DNA of 64,000 nucleotides from Fratercula arctica (lineage: Eukaryota > Chordata > Aves > Charadriiformes > Alcidae), in assembly GCA_947846985.1 (NCBI GenBank), contig CANTUZ010000002.1, positions 60,344,563-60,408,562 of the forward strand, written 5' to 3'. How positions within the stretch are numbered: the stretch's first letter is position 1; each line of letters opens with the position of its first letter. Made by a program: the position numbers and the translations under genes. The notes under the pieces were generated by a model. That model saw nothing but the letters and a program-made list of their open reading frames with translations, ran no database searches and was not told the origin of the DNA. This document shows, in pieces, positions 22,355-34,400 of this stretch.

Positions 22355-25300
22355 ACATCAGACCCACAGGAGTATAAGGCTCTAGTGGACACAGGAGCAC
22401 AGTGCACTCTGATACCATCAAGCTATAGAGGGGCAGAACCCATTTGTATTTCTGGGGTCACAGGGGGATCCCAAGAGTTGACTGTACTGGAGGCTGAAGT
22501 GAGCCTAACTGGGAATGAGTGGCAAAAGCATCCCATTGTGACTGGCCCAGATGCTCCATGTATCCTTGGTATAGATTACCTCAGGAGAGGGTATTTTAAG
22601 GACCCAAAGGGGTATCGATGGGCCTTTGGCATAGCTGCCTTGGAGGCGGAGGAAGTTAAACAGTTGTCCACCTTGCCTGGTCTCTCGGAGGATTCTTCTG
22701 TTGTGGGGTTGTTGAGGGTCAAAGAACAGCAGGTGCCAATTGCTACCACAACGGTGCATCGGCGGCAATATCGCACTAACCGAGACTCTCTGATTCCCAT
22801 CCATAAGCTGATTCGTCAACTAGAGGTTCAAGGAGTGATCAGTAAGACTCGCTCGCCTTTTAACAGTCCTATATGGCCGGTGCGAAAATCCAATGGAGAG
22901 TGGAGGCTAACTGTAGACTATCATGGCCTGAATGAAGTCACGCCACCACTGAGCGCTGCTGTGCCAGATATGCTAGAACTCCAGTATGAACTGGAGTCTA
23001 AGGCAGCCAAGTGGTATGCCACGATTGATATAGCGAATGCATTTTTCTCAATCCCTTTGGCAGCAGAGTGCAGGCCACAGTTTGCTTTCACTTGGAGGGG
23101 CATCCAGTACACCTGGAATCGACTGCCCCAGGGGTGGAAACACAGCCCCACCATTTGTCATGGACTGATCCAGACTGCACTGGAACAGGGTGAAGCTCCA
23201 GAACATCTGCAGTACATTGATGACATCATTGTATGGGGAAACACAGCCGAAGAAGTTTTTGAGAAAGGGGATAAAATAGTCCGAATCCTTCTGAAAGCTG
23301 GTTTTGCCATAAAACGAAGTAAGGTCAAGGGACCTGCACAGGAGATCCAGTTCTTAGGAATAAAATGGCAAGATGGATGCCGCCAAATCCCAATGGATGT
23401 GATCAACAAAATAGCAGCTATGTCTCCACCAACTAGCAAAAAGGAAACACAAGCTTTCTTAGGCATTGTGGGTTTTTGGAGGATGCATATCCCAGATTAC
23501 AGTCTGATTGTAAGCCCTCTGTATCAAGTAACCCGGAAGAAGAACGATTTTAAATGGGGTCCTGAGCAACGACAAGCTTTTGAACAAATCAAACAGGAAA
23601 TAGTCCATGCAGTGGCCCTGGGGCCAGTCCGGGCAGGACAAGATGTTAAAAACGTGCTCTACACCGCAGCCGGGGAGAATGGCCCTACCTGGAGCCTCTG
23701 GCAGAAGGCACCAGGGGAGACCCGAGGTCGACCCCTAGGGTTTTGGAGTCGGGGATACAGAGGATCCGAAGCGCGCTACACTCCAACAGAAAAGGAGATC
23801 TTGGCAGCATATGAAGGGGTTCGAGCTGCTTCGGAGGTGGTTGGTACAGAAGCGCAGCTCCTCTTAGCACCTCGACTGCCGGTGCTGGGTTGGATGTTCA
23901 AAGAAAGGGTCCCCACCACACATCACGCAACTGATGCTACATGGAGTAAGTGGATTGCACTGATCACACAGCGAACTCGAATGGGAAACCCCAGTCGCCC
24001 AGGAATTCTGGAAGTGATCATGGACTGGCCAGAAGGCAAGGATTTTGGAATGTCACCAGAGGAGGAGGTGACGCGTGCGGAAGAGGCCCCACCATATAAT
24101 AAACTGCCAGAAAATGAGAAGCAATATGCCCTGTTCACTGATGGGTCCTGCCGGATTGTGGGAAAGCATCGAAAGTGGAAGGCTGCTGTGTGGAGTCCTA
24201 CACGACAAGTTGCAGAAGCCAGTGAAGGACAAGGTGAATCGAGCCAGTTTGCAGAGGTGAAAGCCATTCAGCTGGCTTTGGACATCGCTGAGCGAGAAAG
24301 ATGGCCAGTACTTTATCTCTACACTGACTCATGGATGGTGGCAAATGCTCTGTGGGGATGGTTACAGCAGTGGAAGCAGGGCAACTGGCAGCGCAGAGGC
24401 AAACCCATCTGGGCTGCTGAACTATGGCAAGATATTGCTGCCCGGACAGAGAATCTGGTTGTGAAAGTACGCCACGTAGATGCCCACGTACCGAAGAATC
24501 GGGCCACGGAGGAACATCAGAACAACCAGCAGGTGGATCGGGCTGCCAGGATTGAAGTGGCTCAAGTGGATCTGGATTGGCAACGTAAGGGTGAACTATT
24601 CATAGCTCGGTGGGCCCATGAGACCTCAGGCCACCAAGGAAGAGATGCGACATATAGATGGGCTCGTGACCGAGGGGTGGACTTGACCATGGACACTATT
24701 GCACAGGTCATCCATGAATGTGAGACATGCGCTGCAATCAAGCAAGCCAAGCGTTTAAAGCCTCTTTGGTATGGAGGACGATGGTTGAAATATAAATATG
24801 GGGAGGCCTGGCAGATTGATTATATCACACTGCCACGAACCCGTCAAGGCAAGCGCTATGTGCTCACAATGGTGGAAGCAACCACTGGATGGCTGGAAAC
24901 ATACCCTGTGCCCCATGCCACTGCCCGGAATACTATCGTGGGCCTTGAAAAGCAAGTCCTGTGGCGACATGGTACCCCAGAGAGAACTGAGTCGGACAAT
25001 GGGACTCATTTCCGAAACAGCCTCATAGACACCTGGGCCAAAGAGCATGGTATTGAGTGGGTATATCACATCCCCTATCATGCACCAGCCTCTGGGAAGA
25101 TAGAACGGTACAATGGACTGTTAAAAACTACACTGAGAGCAATGGGTGGTGGGACCTTAAAACATTGGGATGCACATTTAGCAAAGGCTACCTGGCTAGT
25201 TAATACCAGGGGATCTACCAATCGGGCTGGCCCTGCCCAGTCAAAACTTCCACGTACTGTAGAAGAGGATAAGGTCCCCGTAGTGCACATGAAGAATATG

Positions 25301-25465
25301 TTGGGGAAGACAGTCTGGGTTAGTCCTGCCTCAGGCAAAGGCAAACCCATCCGTGGGATTGCTTTTGCCCAAGGACCTGGGTGCACTTGGTGGGTAATGC
25401 GGCAGGATGGGGAAGTCCGATGTGTACCTCATGGGGACTTGATTTTGGGGGAGAATAGCCAATGA
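22280..25465 (+). CDS. pol: ERV pol: protease, RT, RNase H, integrase (1061 codons after UAG)
   Basis: It is open from the codon after the gag UAG to TGA at 25463-25465. Residues here are counted from the valine codon at 22301. The protease active site is DTGA (30-33). Reverse transcriptase has its first catalytic aspartate in TIDIANAFF (D243) and the YIDD box at 305-308. RNase H starts at FTDGS (D614), followed by the expected Glu and Asp positions. Integrase has an HHCC zinc site (H773, H778, C807, C810) and a DD35E core (D840, D899, E935, with 35 residues between the last two). All catalytic residues I looked for are present. No dUTPase is seen between or after these domains. The protein would be made only as a Gag-Pol fusion by reading through UAG. 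Confidence 0.95.
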   Translation, partial: RGPASSQVEERDNRVYWTVWIRWPGTSDPQEYKALVDTGAQCTLIPSSYRGAEPICISGVTGGSQELTVLEAEVSLTGNEWQKHPIVTGPDAPCILGIDYLRRGYFKDPKGYRWAFGIAALEAEEVKQLSTLPGLSEDSSVVGLLRVKEQQVPIATTTVHRRQYRTNRDSLIPIHKLIRQLEVQGVISKTRSPFNSPIWPVRKSNGEWRLTVDYHGLNEVTPPLSAAVPDMLELQYELESKAAKWYATIDIANAFFSIPLAAECRPQFAFTWRGIQYTWNRLPQGWKHSPTICHGLIQTALEQGEAPEHLQYIDDIIVWGNTAEEVFEKGDKIVRILLKAGFAIKRSKVKGPAQEIQFLGIKWQDGCRQIPMDVINKIAAMSPPTSKKETQAFLGIVGFWRMHIPDYSLIVSPLYQVTRKKNDFKWGPEQRQAFEQIKQEIVHAVALGPVRAGQDVKNVLYTAAGENGPTWSLWQKAPGETRGRPLGFWSRGYRGSEARYTPTEKEILAAYEGVRAASEVVGTEAQLLLAPRLPVLGWMFKERVPTTHHATDATWSKWIALITQRTRMGNPSRPGILEVIMDWPEGKDFGMSPEEEVTRAEEAPPYNKLPENEKQYALFTDGSCRIVGKHRKWKAAVWSPTRQVAEASEGQGESSQFAEVKAIQLALDIAERERWPVLYLYTDSWMVANALWGWLQQWKQGNWQRRGKPIWAAELWQDIAARTENLVVKVRHVDAHVPKNRATEEHQNNQQVDRAARIEVAQVDLDWQRKGELFIARWAHETSGHQGRDATYRWARDRGVDLTMDTIAQVIHECETCAAIKQAKRLKPLWYGGRWLKYKYGEAWQIDYITLPRTRQGKRYVLTMVEATTGWLETYPVPHATARNTIVGLEKQVLWRHGTPERTESDNGTHFRNSLIDTWAKEHGIEWVYHIPYHAPASGKIERYNGLLKTTLRAMGGGTLKHWDAHLAKATWLVNTRGSTNRAGPAQSKLPRTVEEDKVPVVHMKNMLGKTVWVSPASGKGKPIRGIAFAQGPGCTWWVMRQDGEVRCVPHGDLILGENSQ

Positions 25466-25749
25466 ATCAAATCGTGTGCAACATTGTCACTGTATGTCCT
25501 CGTTACTATAATTGCTATTGGCCGTACTGCAGTAAGAATCACCCAAGTTAAGGACAGATGGACTTTGATGAAGAATTGAGTAAAGCACAGTGGTGATGGG
25601 ATCAGAGCTGACACCCAGCAACTTCCTCAAGATCTGCATCTTCGGCCCATGGACTGTGTGCATGAGCTACGCCGGGTACACCAGTCACATGTTCCGAAAA
25701 CTGTAAGATCTGGGCGTGGCAAAAATGGTATGGAATAAGGGGTGGATAA
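25466..25749 (+). other. ERV 3' untranslated stretch, no env; weak polypurine tract
   Basis: Only 284 bases separate the pol stop from the 3' LTR, too few for an envelope gene, and no hydrophobic or cysteine-rich frame is present. A short purine-rich run AAGGGGTGG (25737-25745) just before the LTR is the best candidate for the plus-strand primer. It is interrupted by a T and separated from the LTR by ATAA, so it is a poor polypurine tract. The lack of env fits an element that multiplies inside the cell. Confidence 0.7.
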
Positions 25750-26085
25750 TGTCCTGGTTCCGGCAGGGACAGGGTTAAGTATTCCATGCCATGTGAGCCG
25801 CGCCCACCCTGAGATTAAAAGGAGGGAGGGGGCGAGCAGTCGGGTTCGGAGTGGGCTGGCGCGTCCCGGGGCCGGACCGGCGGGGAGCGGCGGTTCCGTA
25901 TTCGCGTCTGTATATTTCTCTGTCGGTGGTGTTGTTGTTGTTTTCTTGTTCCCTTTGCTGTTCTGTTAAACTGCCTTTGTCTCAACCCAAGAGTTTTGCC
26001 TTTTTCTTTTGATCCTTCCCGTACCGGGAAGTGCTGAGCGAGCGACACGTGGTTCTTTGTTGCCATCTGAGGCCAAACCACGACA
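25750..26085 (+). repeat. 3' LTR of the ERV (336 bp)
   Basis: It matches the 5' LTR over its whole length, with about eight base differences (for example GCCGCGCC versus GCCACGCC early on, and GAAGTGCTG versus GAAGCGCTG near the end) and one extra T in a T-run. It supplies the termination region for the element. No AATAAA is visible. Confidence 0.95.
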
Positions 26086-26090
26086 CCAAG
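26086..26090. repeat. 3' target-site duplication of the ERV (CCAAG)
   Basis: It is identical to 19751-19755. The pre-insertion site would therefore have read directly from the left flank through one copy of CCAAG into ATACAACC. Confidence 0.93.
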
Positions 26091-28404
26091 ATACAACCAG
26101 CTGAGGCACAGGCAAACCCAGACAAGTCCTGAGAGCTTATTCTGCCTGGTTGTCACAAAGTCTGTGTCTGGACTACATGGGGGGAGGCAAGTGAGAAAAA
26201 TCATACTTTGGAGCATATCTCTACCTTTGTAATACTTCAGACAAAAGGACGTACCTTTGAATAAGGCTGTTGCATCAGTGAAAGTCTGAGGTGGTTTTAG
26301 AAGCCAAGGTGAAATAGATGTTACCAGTAACGAGAAGGAACATTTGTGTTTTAATTCTTGTAAGTGGTTACTAGTGGTAACTATGCAGGTTGGCCTTGTA
26401 TGTATGTGCTGTGGTGCTCTTTGTCAACAGCTTTCTTTCTAATATTCATTTTTAGTACTTGTAATTGTCCAGGTAATCATTATGTTGAAGGGTTGTGTTG
26501 CGATTTTTTTTTTAAAGGGTTGTATGCTTTATCTGCATGGATAAGAAAGTATGTGTCCGTGACACAAGTAAAAATATTTTCAGATTGCATTCTATTCCTT
26601 ACATTTCTTGTGTGTTACATTCTGCTACGTCTGAGCTTGGTGCCACGCTGGTTGAGTAGCCCTGTCGTCCTTCAGGAGAGACATGTTAGGTGAAATGTTA
26701 GTCGGGATTTTCGGGTCTGATTTCCAAAAAGTGACAATGAATAAGTCAATAATAGATGAATAGTAATTAACAGACAATTCTGTGAATAGGGGAATTAATG
26801 GATAGGATTGTGTCATGTATTATTAGTCTGTTATAGGTCTACCTCATCACCGCATTTCTTGTGATAAATCTAATAATCTAGAGGCAAGCATGGTACTATT
26901 AATAGTATAATAAGCATCTGCTGATAGGTAAGATGCTTGATATCCAGTTGAAGATACGATGGCCCGTTACTTTTTCTTCGCCAACACAGGCATAAGTTTG
27001 TATCCCTCTTCTCGTGTTTCACAAAAATTGCAGTACCTCAGCTATCTTCGAGACTTGAGCCCAATTCGACATTGGCTGCTGCTGTGTCACAAAGTTTTAG
27101 TGTTGGTAAAGAGAAATCTACCAAATGGTGGAGAGAAAATGAGACTGTGCTAGTCATGACAATTTCCATGTAAAGCTGCTTTAAAAATCCTCTAGATCTG
27201 TGAAATGTTTTTTATGCATAGATCAAAGAATTAGATAGTAGCCCTTTTAATACTTCTAATAGCAAATTATATAGAGAGATACAGAGTCTCATTATAGAGA
27301 GAAGTGAGACTCCTAGCTGAGTAGTGAAGGAAAAAAAAAAGCTACAAGTGAAAAGAACAGTATGATATGCATTAAAGAACTTGAAACCAAAAAAAAGAGA
27401 GAAGGAGGAATTGTAACCACTTGATGAAAAGGTTGGAAGGTGTTTTCTAGTACTGGAAAGAGACTAGCCTTAAAAAAAGAAAAAATTAGTTCATCATTGG
27501 TTCAACTGTGCTTATAAAATGGAAGCACTGCAATAATATTTTGCATCTGACAGAAATTTCAGTAGTAGTCACAATAATATTTTGGAACCGAACTTGATAA
27601 ATGTGAAGCAAAGAGCTAATGGCATGTGTCGTATTTAGAGATTTTATTATTCATTCTCCAAGGTTTACTGCTCTTTCAGGAGCGCTTCCTCCATGGCAGA
27701 GTTTTGTCATAAAATTATCTGAGAAGAGTCTGCAGTCAGTTACATTTGGATCTTCTGAAAGATTATTTCATACTAATGCTGGTGTAAGTGTCTAGTGGAA
27801 TCTGGGTCATTTTACCCACATCTCAGCATCCATCTGAGTTGAACTTCAGTACAATAAAATCTTTGCAGTCACTGAAACGTAAAGTACCAGAAAACAATTC
27901 GGTTATGTGCAATATATATATTGATATATTCAAATAGCCATTGATCAAAGCATTGCAAGAGTCCATTTTTGATTGGACATGCTAGACTAATCACTAAAAA
28001 TGCCAGATGGAGTTACTGAACTGAAAAAGGGGAAAAGAGCGTAATACACTCTGTACGTATTTTAAGAAGGAAGGCAATAAAAAGTCAGCAAAGTTTTACA
28101 AAACAAGAGAAGTTCATCCACTCAGTTTTGAATCATTTATAGTTACAAATGAAGCAAATAATTTCTATTTCTTCTAAATGCCAGACAGAGAAGATTATCT
28201 TCATGCCAGCAGAAAGTCTGTAGACATTTCAAACAATAAAATTTTGCATGTTGCAAGAGCAGCATACACTAACTTCTTCCTCAAAAAGAATTTGCATATT
28301 CAATTAGCAATACTTTGAGTTTTCTATATGAATTGTCTTTTGCTCAAAAAGAACTCCAAAGCCTTTGTAGCTGTTGTGTATTCAGTCACCCTGCACAGTG
28401 GCTG
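26091..28404. other. Intronic sequence, nothing recognised
   Basis: This is AT-rich sequence with several short A-runs around 27.3-27.5 kb. No exon, RNA gene or mobile element could be identified. The 109-codon open frame at 26364-26693 has no family resemblance. Confidence 0.5.
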
Positions 28405-28480
28405 GTACTGTGCCCACCTTACGAACAGGGAACTGGAGGCACGAAGAAATAAATGCATTGCACAAGTTTGTAAGGACTTA
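28405..28480 (-). mobile_element. MIR-like ancient SINE remnant
   Basis: The + strand segment reads CCCACCTTACGAACAGGGAAC, then GGAGGCACGAAGAAATAAAT, then GCACAAGTTTGTAAGG. This parallels, base for base with scattered changes, the reverse complement of the MIR 3' half (the 'TGTAAAATGGG...CTCATCTG...TGCCTCAG...CTTGGGCAAG' order). MIR-type sequences are old enough to be shared across amniotes. Only about 75 bases are recognisable, and an L2 tail is an alternative. Confidence 0.5.
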
Positions 28481-31400
28481 CCTCTTATTTTGGACCAGCA
28501 TTTTGTCTACTTTTGCAGCCCTTCTCTGGCAGACCAGGAATTCATAATGAACAATTAAGGTATTATGATGGTGAAATGTAGGAAAATGCATTCTCCAAAG
28601 CATTCAGCACTCTGCCCACAAACTGGCTTGTATACTAATATCCCTCCATTAATATGAAATGCAGAATTCTGAACACTGGAGTTAGTTGGATGGTTGTTTT
28701 TAACATTTCTGCTATCAATTAGTTATATTTTCATCTCCAGCCTTTCATATTTCAAGTTGTCACGTAAGCCGTTGTTTGTTTCTCTCTTTCATTTTATCTT
28801 TGGTTTTGGTTTGTTTCAATCTTTATACAAGTCTATTAATTTTCATAACATTTTGTTGTGGGCAAGGTTATGTGGATTTTATTCTTTTCCTGTTCCTGTG
28901 TAATCTCTCTATGGCATGGTCCCTGATTGTTTGGAGAGTTTTTTATCCTGAGGGCAGAGCTAACTGCATGCTCCTGTCATTCTGACTAACATCATTTATT
29001 TTTAATATACATTTTAAAATCTAAAATTGTAGTAGATTTTTTCTGTTAAGACTTAAATGCTGCAGTGGCCTTTATAAATGATTAATTTGAAAATACTGAG
29101 GAGAAAGGCTTCAGGAAAGAGAGAATCATAAACTGTGCCATGTTCAGAAATGTAATAATTAAATCTGGCAATTAAGTAGTAAGGAAAGAATGTATCTAGG
29201 AATTTCTGAATAAAGAATCAGTCTAAATAGTCTATCTTTGAAGTAAAATACAAAGTTTTAGGAATAATGACATAATAATACAGAAATGAAACAAACAGCA
29301 AATGATACTTGTCTGTGTTATGTCGTTCACTAATTACAAACCATTAGTGATAAATAGCAGGGAATATATAAGGAAAAGTTTGCAGCAAGCAGTATTACAA
29401 CATTCCAAGAATATAAGGTCAACTCTGCTGTTATCGTAGGTCTTGCATATAGTTTGTGTTGGTCATCTGGTCTGATCTCCTGCTGCGTTACTAACTTCAA
29501 CTTATTCTGTGATAATACATTGGAATCTGTTGTTCTAGGTCTGTAAGAACACTCTGCTGGGAATGGTTTGTCTCAAACTACCTTGTCTTCTACGTAATGA
29601 AACTAAGGAGGCCCATAGACCAGCTCATCACAGAACTAGAAATATAGGCAAGATCACTTCAGTTGCTTCTGCCCAGCCACGTTCTCCATTTTGTAAGGAT
29701 GATCAGCACCGGGGGTCTGATTCAAATCTCATGAAAACCAGTGGGAGCCCTTCTGTCCTCTCGAAGTCTCTGCCTAAGCACTTAAATCAAAGCTCACAGC
29801 ACAGTTGTGAGTTTTAGTCTTACTGTAATTCCAGTGGCAGTTAGGAGAGACTCAGCATTCTAAATGCTAGACCCCAAGGCAATGGTAATAACGCACATAT
29901 AAATATGTGTGCATGTTTATGTTTATTATACCTTTTCTAGAAGGAATAGGTTTTTAAACTGCCAAAACCTAAATAAGATGCTAGAAATATAATAGAATTT
30001 CCATGTGCAGTTTAACACAAACATAACGCATTAATTGAAAAAGTGGTCTGATTTTTCTCTGAATTCTAAATAAGACTCGTAAAGCTTTGATCTTGGGGGG
30101 TTTTGGGGTGGGGAAGGGTGCCTTGGTCAGGTAGCCTCTAATTCTCACTGCTAAATAGGAGTCCCATTGCAAAACATTTTCTCATCAGCGTTGGGATTGC
30201 TGAGAGGCCAGGTGTAGCTAGGCCCTGCTGTCTCAGATAAATGACATACACGCATGAGCACATTCTCTGAGGTTGTTCTCATGACCATCATTGGCTCAGA
30301 TATTTGTATGAAATCAGGTATTGCCATTTGTATTTTTAGTCAGCTTTTCCACCAATTTACCAGTGGATGAAAGGGAAGGAGCTTAGTGCATGAGACAGGT
30401 GCTCTTACTCCTGATATAGCATGAGTCAGGAAAGAGGTTTTATGCTAAATCCTGATTTCCCATGACTGAAAAGAGTTTTGCCTTTCTCATGGCAGCACAT
30501 TAAGTGGTGCAAAGACCAGGCATTGTTACAAATGCAGCTCTATCACAGCACTGATATTTAGTGTGACTGGTTTTGGTCAAAGGTCACGCATCCATCATCA
30601 ATAAATAATGAATAGAAGACTAATGAGTAGTATCAAATGCCAGCTAGCAAAGAAAGCAAAGCCACAAACAAGCCAATGTGTCTTGAGCTTTGCAAGAAGG
30701 GGCAGAAGCCTCAAGACTAGACAGCTCTCTATCTGCTTCGAGCCTGCTTAACACGGTCCCTAGTTAAACTGAGGGATTCTGTGATAGGCCTTGTGGTGAG
30801 ATCTGGATGTTGATCCTGGCTGAAAGATTTTATTTGTGGATAAGTAAAAGTCAACATCTGCCATTCAAATCAACGTATTTCTGTCTGTTGTCAGTCAATC
30901 AGTAAGTATTTAAACAAGAAAAAAATGAGCAGGCAAGAATTTCACTAGCTTAATAAATTGCATGTTTTCCCCACTGTGTTTCATGCTAGTGTGTTAATAA
31001 GGTAGAGAACAGTATGGAAAGAGCATTAAGAGCTCACCTAGTTCCTCTTGTGACAACTGCTCCTTTGTCTTTCCTGAAAGATACTTCTCTGATCACTAGA
31101 GTCCACCCCTGGCGTGGGACCTCCACAGCCTCCTCAGGTTGCCTGTTCCAGGACTTCATTTACCATTAGGACAGTTTCACCGAGGTCTTGTCTCGATTTT
31201 CCTTGCTCCAGTGTGATTCTTTGCCTGCCCACCGCATGAATGCAATACAGACTGCTCTCCCGGGCTTTGCAGAAAAAATATTCAGTTAAGTTATGGGATT
31301 TGTGCATGTGGTAGCCAACACAGTGCATGTGTGAAAGAAATTTATCAAAGTATTGAGCCCTTCTGAGCACCAGAATTAAAATCATACTGTGCCGGGGCTC

Positions 31401-34400
31401 AATGCACAAAAGCAAGTCCTCAGTTGAGAGACCTGGGAATTGTTAGAGAGATTTTCATATTTCCTCATTGCTGCTGTTACTTAAGTTTTTAAAAGTAATC
31501 AGAGACTGAAGTCATAATACCTACCGCAGAGCTGTCATATATTGATTTTCAGTACTTTCTGGGCAACTTTGTGAAACAAGGAATTAAAATGAACTCATTG
31601 AAGTGCAAGCCTTTCTTTTCTCTGTCATGTAAGTGCTCCAGTTGGCCATTGAGCTGGGCTGGTGGAGGTGTGGTGGGACAAGTTTTCAGAAAATTGTTTT
31701 ACTCTTCTATTATTCATGCTGAACATTGTAACTGAAATGCCATTCACTGTGCTGTCAGCTACTGTACTGGTCACTATAGGGCTGCCAGAACAGAAAGTCA
31801 GACAGATGCTATTATGCAGTGCAGAATTACCAGAATGAAAAATATTTCTTGTCTAATAAAATAGACCACATTAGCTGATGAAGTGAAATAAAACAAATCA
31901 GAAACATGCACGTGCTAAAAATGTGTCTGCATACACATATGCATCTACATATACAGCTAAATATGCATATACATGTATACATAGTACAAATATATATTTT
32001 TAGATATGTATGCATACCTACCTGCACATATCTGCATATTGGAATCCATTGAGCTAGCAGCAATCCGTTTTGGATTCTTGTTTTGTCTGTCTCGTCTCTG
32101 AACACGGTAATACTCCATACAGAAATTTAAGAAGACACAGTGAGTTTCTTTTGTTACTAAATTAATTCATTTTCATTTGGATTCCTTCCCCATCTTTTAG
32201 CATTTCCTAAATAAATAAGCAGAGAGCTATGCCCATTTGGGACTCCCTCATTTTTATGCACCACCTTTCTCCTCTTTACTTTTCATCTCTTTCTGACAAA
32301 AAAAAATCCCTTACTTTACAGGGAAAAAAAAGAGGTAAAAGTGAGATAAGGCAGACAAAAGGTAGTAGAAAAAAAAAAGTTGTTTGGATGATAGATGCAG
32401 AATTCATAAAGAAAATAAAAGAAACACTTTTTGACAAAGGTTTGAAGGAACATTCTGTTTTATCAGAGAGAAATTCCTAGCCATCAGCTTATTCCTCAAC
32501 ACACCTTAGGGCCATATGGTTCATAATTTTATCTTGACGAAATGTTTTCATTTGATTTACGTTTGGTGTGAACCCTTATAACTCTCTTCATGGTTGAATC
32601 ATAGCAATTGGTGACAACTATAGTAACAACAGCTTTTGTGAATCCTGAAGTACAGTGACCAAAGCACCAAGCAGCTACGGCAATAATTGTCTAGCAACCA
32701 TTAATCGAACAGTTATCTGTATACTAATTGTCAGTTAATTATCATTCAAGATACCATCTTTTTAATAGTTATATATTCAAATGCGTGTTTTCATGTGTCA
32801 CCCACGTCCCTTAATTACAAATTTTATTTCCTACTATTTTTTGTAAATAACAGTGCTTTAACCATTAGGTTTTGCTAATTTACTGGATTTGAAGTGTACA
32901 GAAAAACATATATATGATATTCCACCTTTATTCTGCATTGTAGCACAGAGAAGAAAATATTGTCTCCTCCAAAGAGCTTGATCTTTTGCTATCACCTATC
33001 TTGAATGCTTCAGTGATGCAGAGATTTGTTCAGTCTGGTGGAACTCATCAGGTGTCAGAAACACCCCATAATTCATTGTGTAGATATTTGTGTCATCTCC
33101 CTTGAAGCATGGAGGGAACTAGTGCCTCATCTGAAATGTCTCGAAATTCCATTTGCAGAAAACCCATTGTGAATGACTGGCTGTAGGGACTGCAGAGAAC
33201 AATAATTCTGATCCCTTATATAAAAGGCATAAGTTGTGCATGTGTGTGTTCTGCCGCTGTCCTTTCCCCAAAAAGAAAATCTTGATTTCTCCTGTGATAT
33301 TTCCTCCCCACAATGGCAAGTATTGGTTCATTTTCTCACTAATTAAAGTGACTCCATGCGTTTTGGGACCACCTCTACACCAAAAGTAAATGCTATATTG
33401 AAAGATTAAGGCAAAAAACAAATTTCTTTGCTGCTTGTTACAGGTCTCTAGGAATATACTACATCACAACAATTTGAGTATTTCTTTCAAAACTATTAGC
33501 TCACAAAACCAAAATGTAAAGTTGTAATATTATGCTATATAATTATAGTTTGGCTTCTCACATGATAGAGGTAATATGCCATAGCATCTTCTTAGAACAG
33601 TGTTGGCTTAAATAGTCCTCTCACTCTTTTTGTTGTGTTGTCAGTCAAAAGTTTCAGTAAACATCTGGCATGTTTAGATCATTTATCAAACCTGCTAGTT
33701 TGACATAATTGATGCTGCTGTCTGTTTCTCATCAAGGAATAGAGTTTTGGAAACTTGGCAAAGAGTCTGTAACTGTTTCGCAGTCATTAATATCAGATCT
33801 GTGCAGTACTGGATGAGCCAGAAATGTGTATTAGATCTAGTTCAGGCATGTGAACATCACTGAATCTGTCTTGAATTTTTTAGAGAAGATAATAATGAAG
33901 TTAACAGTTTTGTGCACTTATGCTGGTTTGATGTCACCTGCAGGAGACCAAATGTCAGGCGGTACCTTAGCTAGCACAAAGTTAGTGTTGCACAGACAGA
34001 CAACACTGGATATAGACTGCCTCTACAAAGTTAATCCATGATTTTATTTGGAACAAATTTGGACCAGCAGAGTGAGTTCATGCCAAATCAGCACCTTTTC
34101 CATCATGCATTTGGACTATTTCTGATCTGGTACTACGAGTCTTAAAGCTAGTCTTACTGTATGATAGAGCTCAGCAGTTTATAATGGATTATATACAAAA
34201 TAGCAAATAAAGTTCTTCTTGACTAGTTTCGTTTCCAGCTCATTCGCAATCATGGTCTCTTCATGCCTTATCACAGGGTAGCTCACAGATAAGAGTGTAT
34301 TCAGCTTCATACTCAGCTCCAAATATCTCAAGGAGGTTGTGTGATTCACAGTTGGAGAAGCACTGAACTAGACTGCTGGAACAGTGGGTTATTTCTTGGC

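Larger units (their letters stand above)
19756..26085 (+). mobile_element. Complete endogenous retrovirus, ERVL-like, env-less
   Basis: The element is 6330 bp, in the order LTR, primer-binding site, gag-like frame, UAG, pol frame (protease, reverse transcriptase, RNase H, integrase), short non-coding tail, LTR. There is no env gene and no recognisable dUTPase. Both LTRs begin TG and end CA, and a 5-bp target duplication flanks them, pointing to class III. By eye the two LTRs differ at about eight positions plus one single-base indel (near 2.4%), so the insertion is fairly recent. Both large frames are still open. It sits in the sense direction of the inferred host gene. The GC content is well above that of the flanks. 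Assignment to a named avian family would need a repeat-library comparison. Confidence 0.95.

Noticed and set aside
25466..25749. Possible env remnant after pol
   Set aside because: Too short, with no hydrophobic fusion or membrane segment and no cysteine pattern. The element appears to lack env altogether.
29450..29560. Possible CR1 3' UTR trace (GGTCATCTGGTCTGATCTCC)
   Set aside because: Similarity is restricted to one phrase of about 25 bases; neighbouring landmarks are absent.
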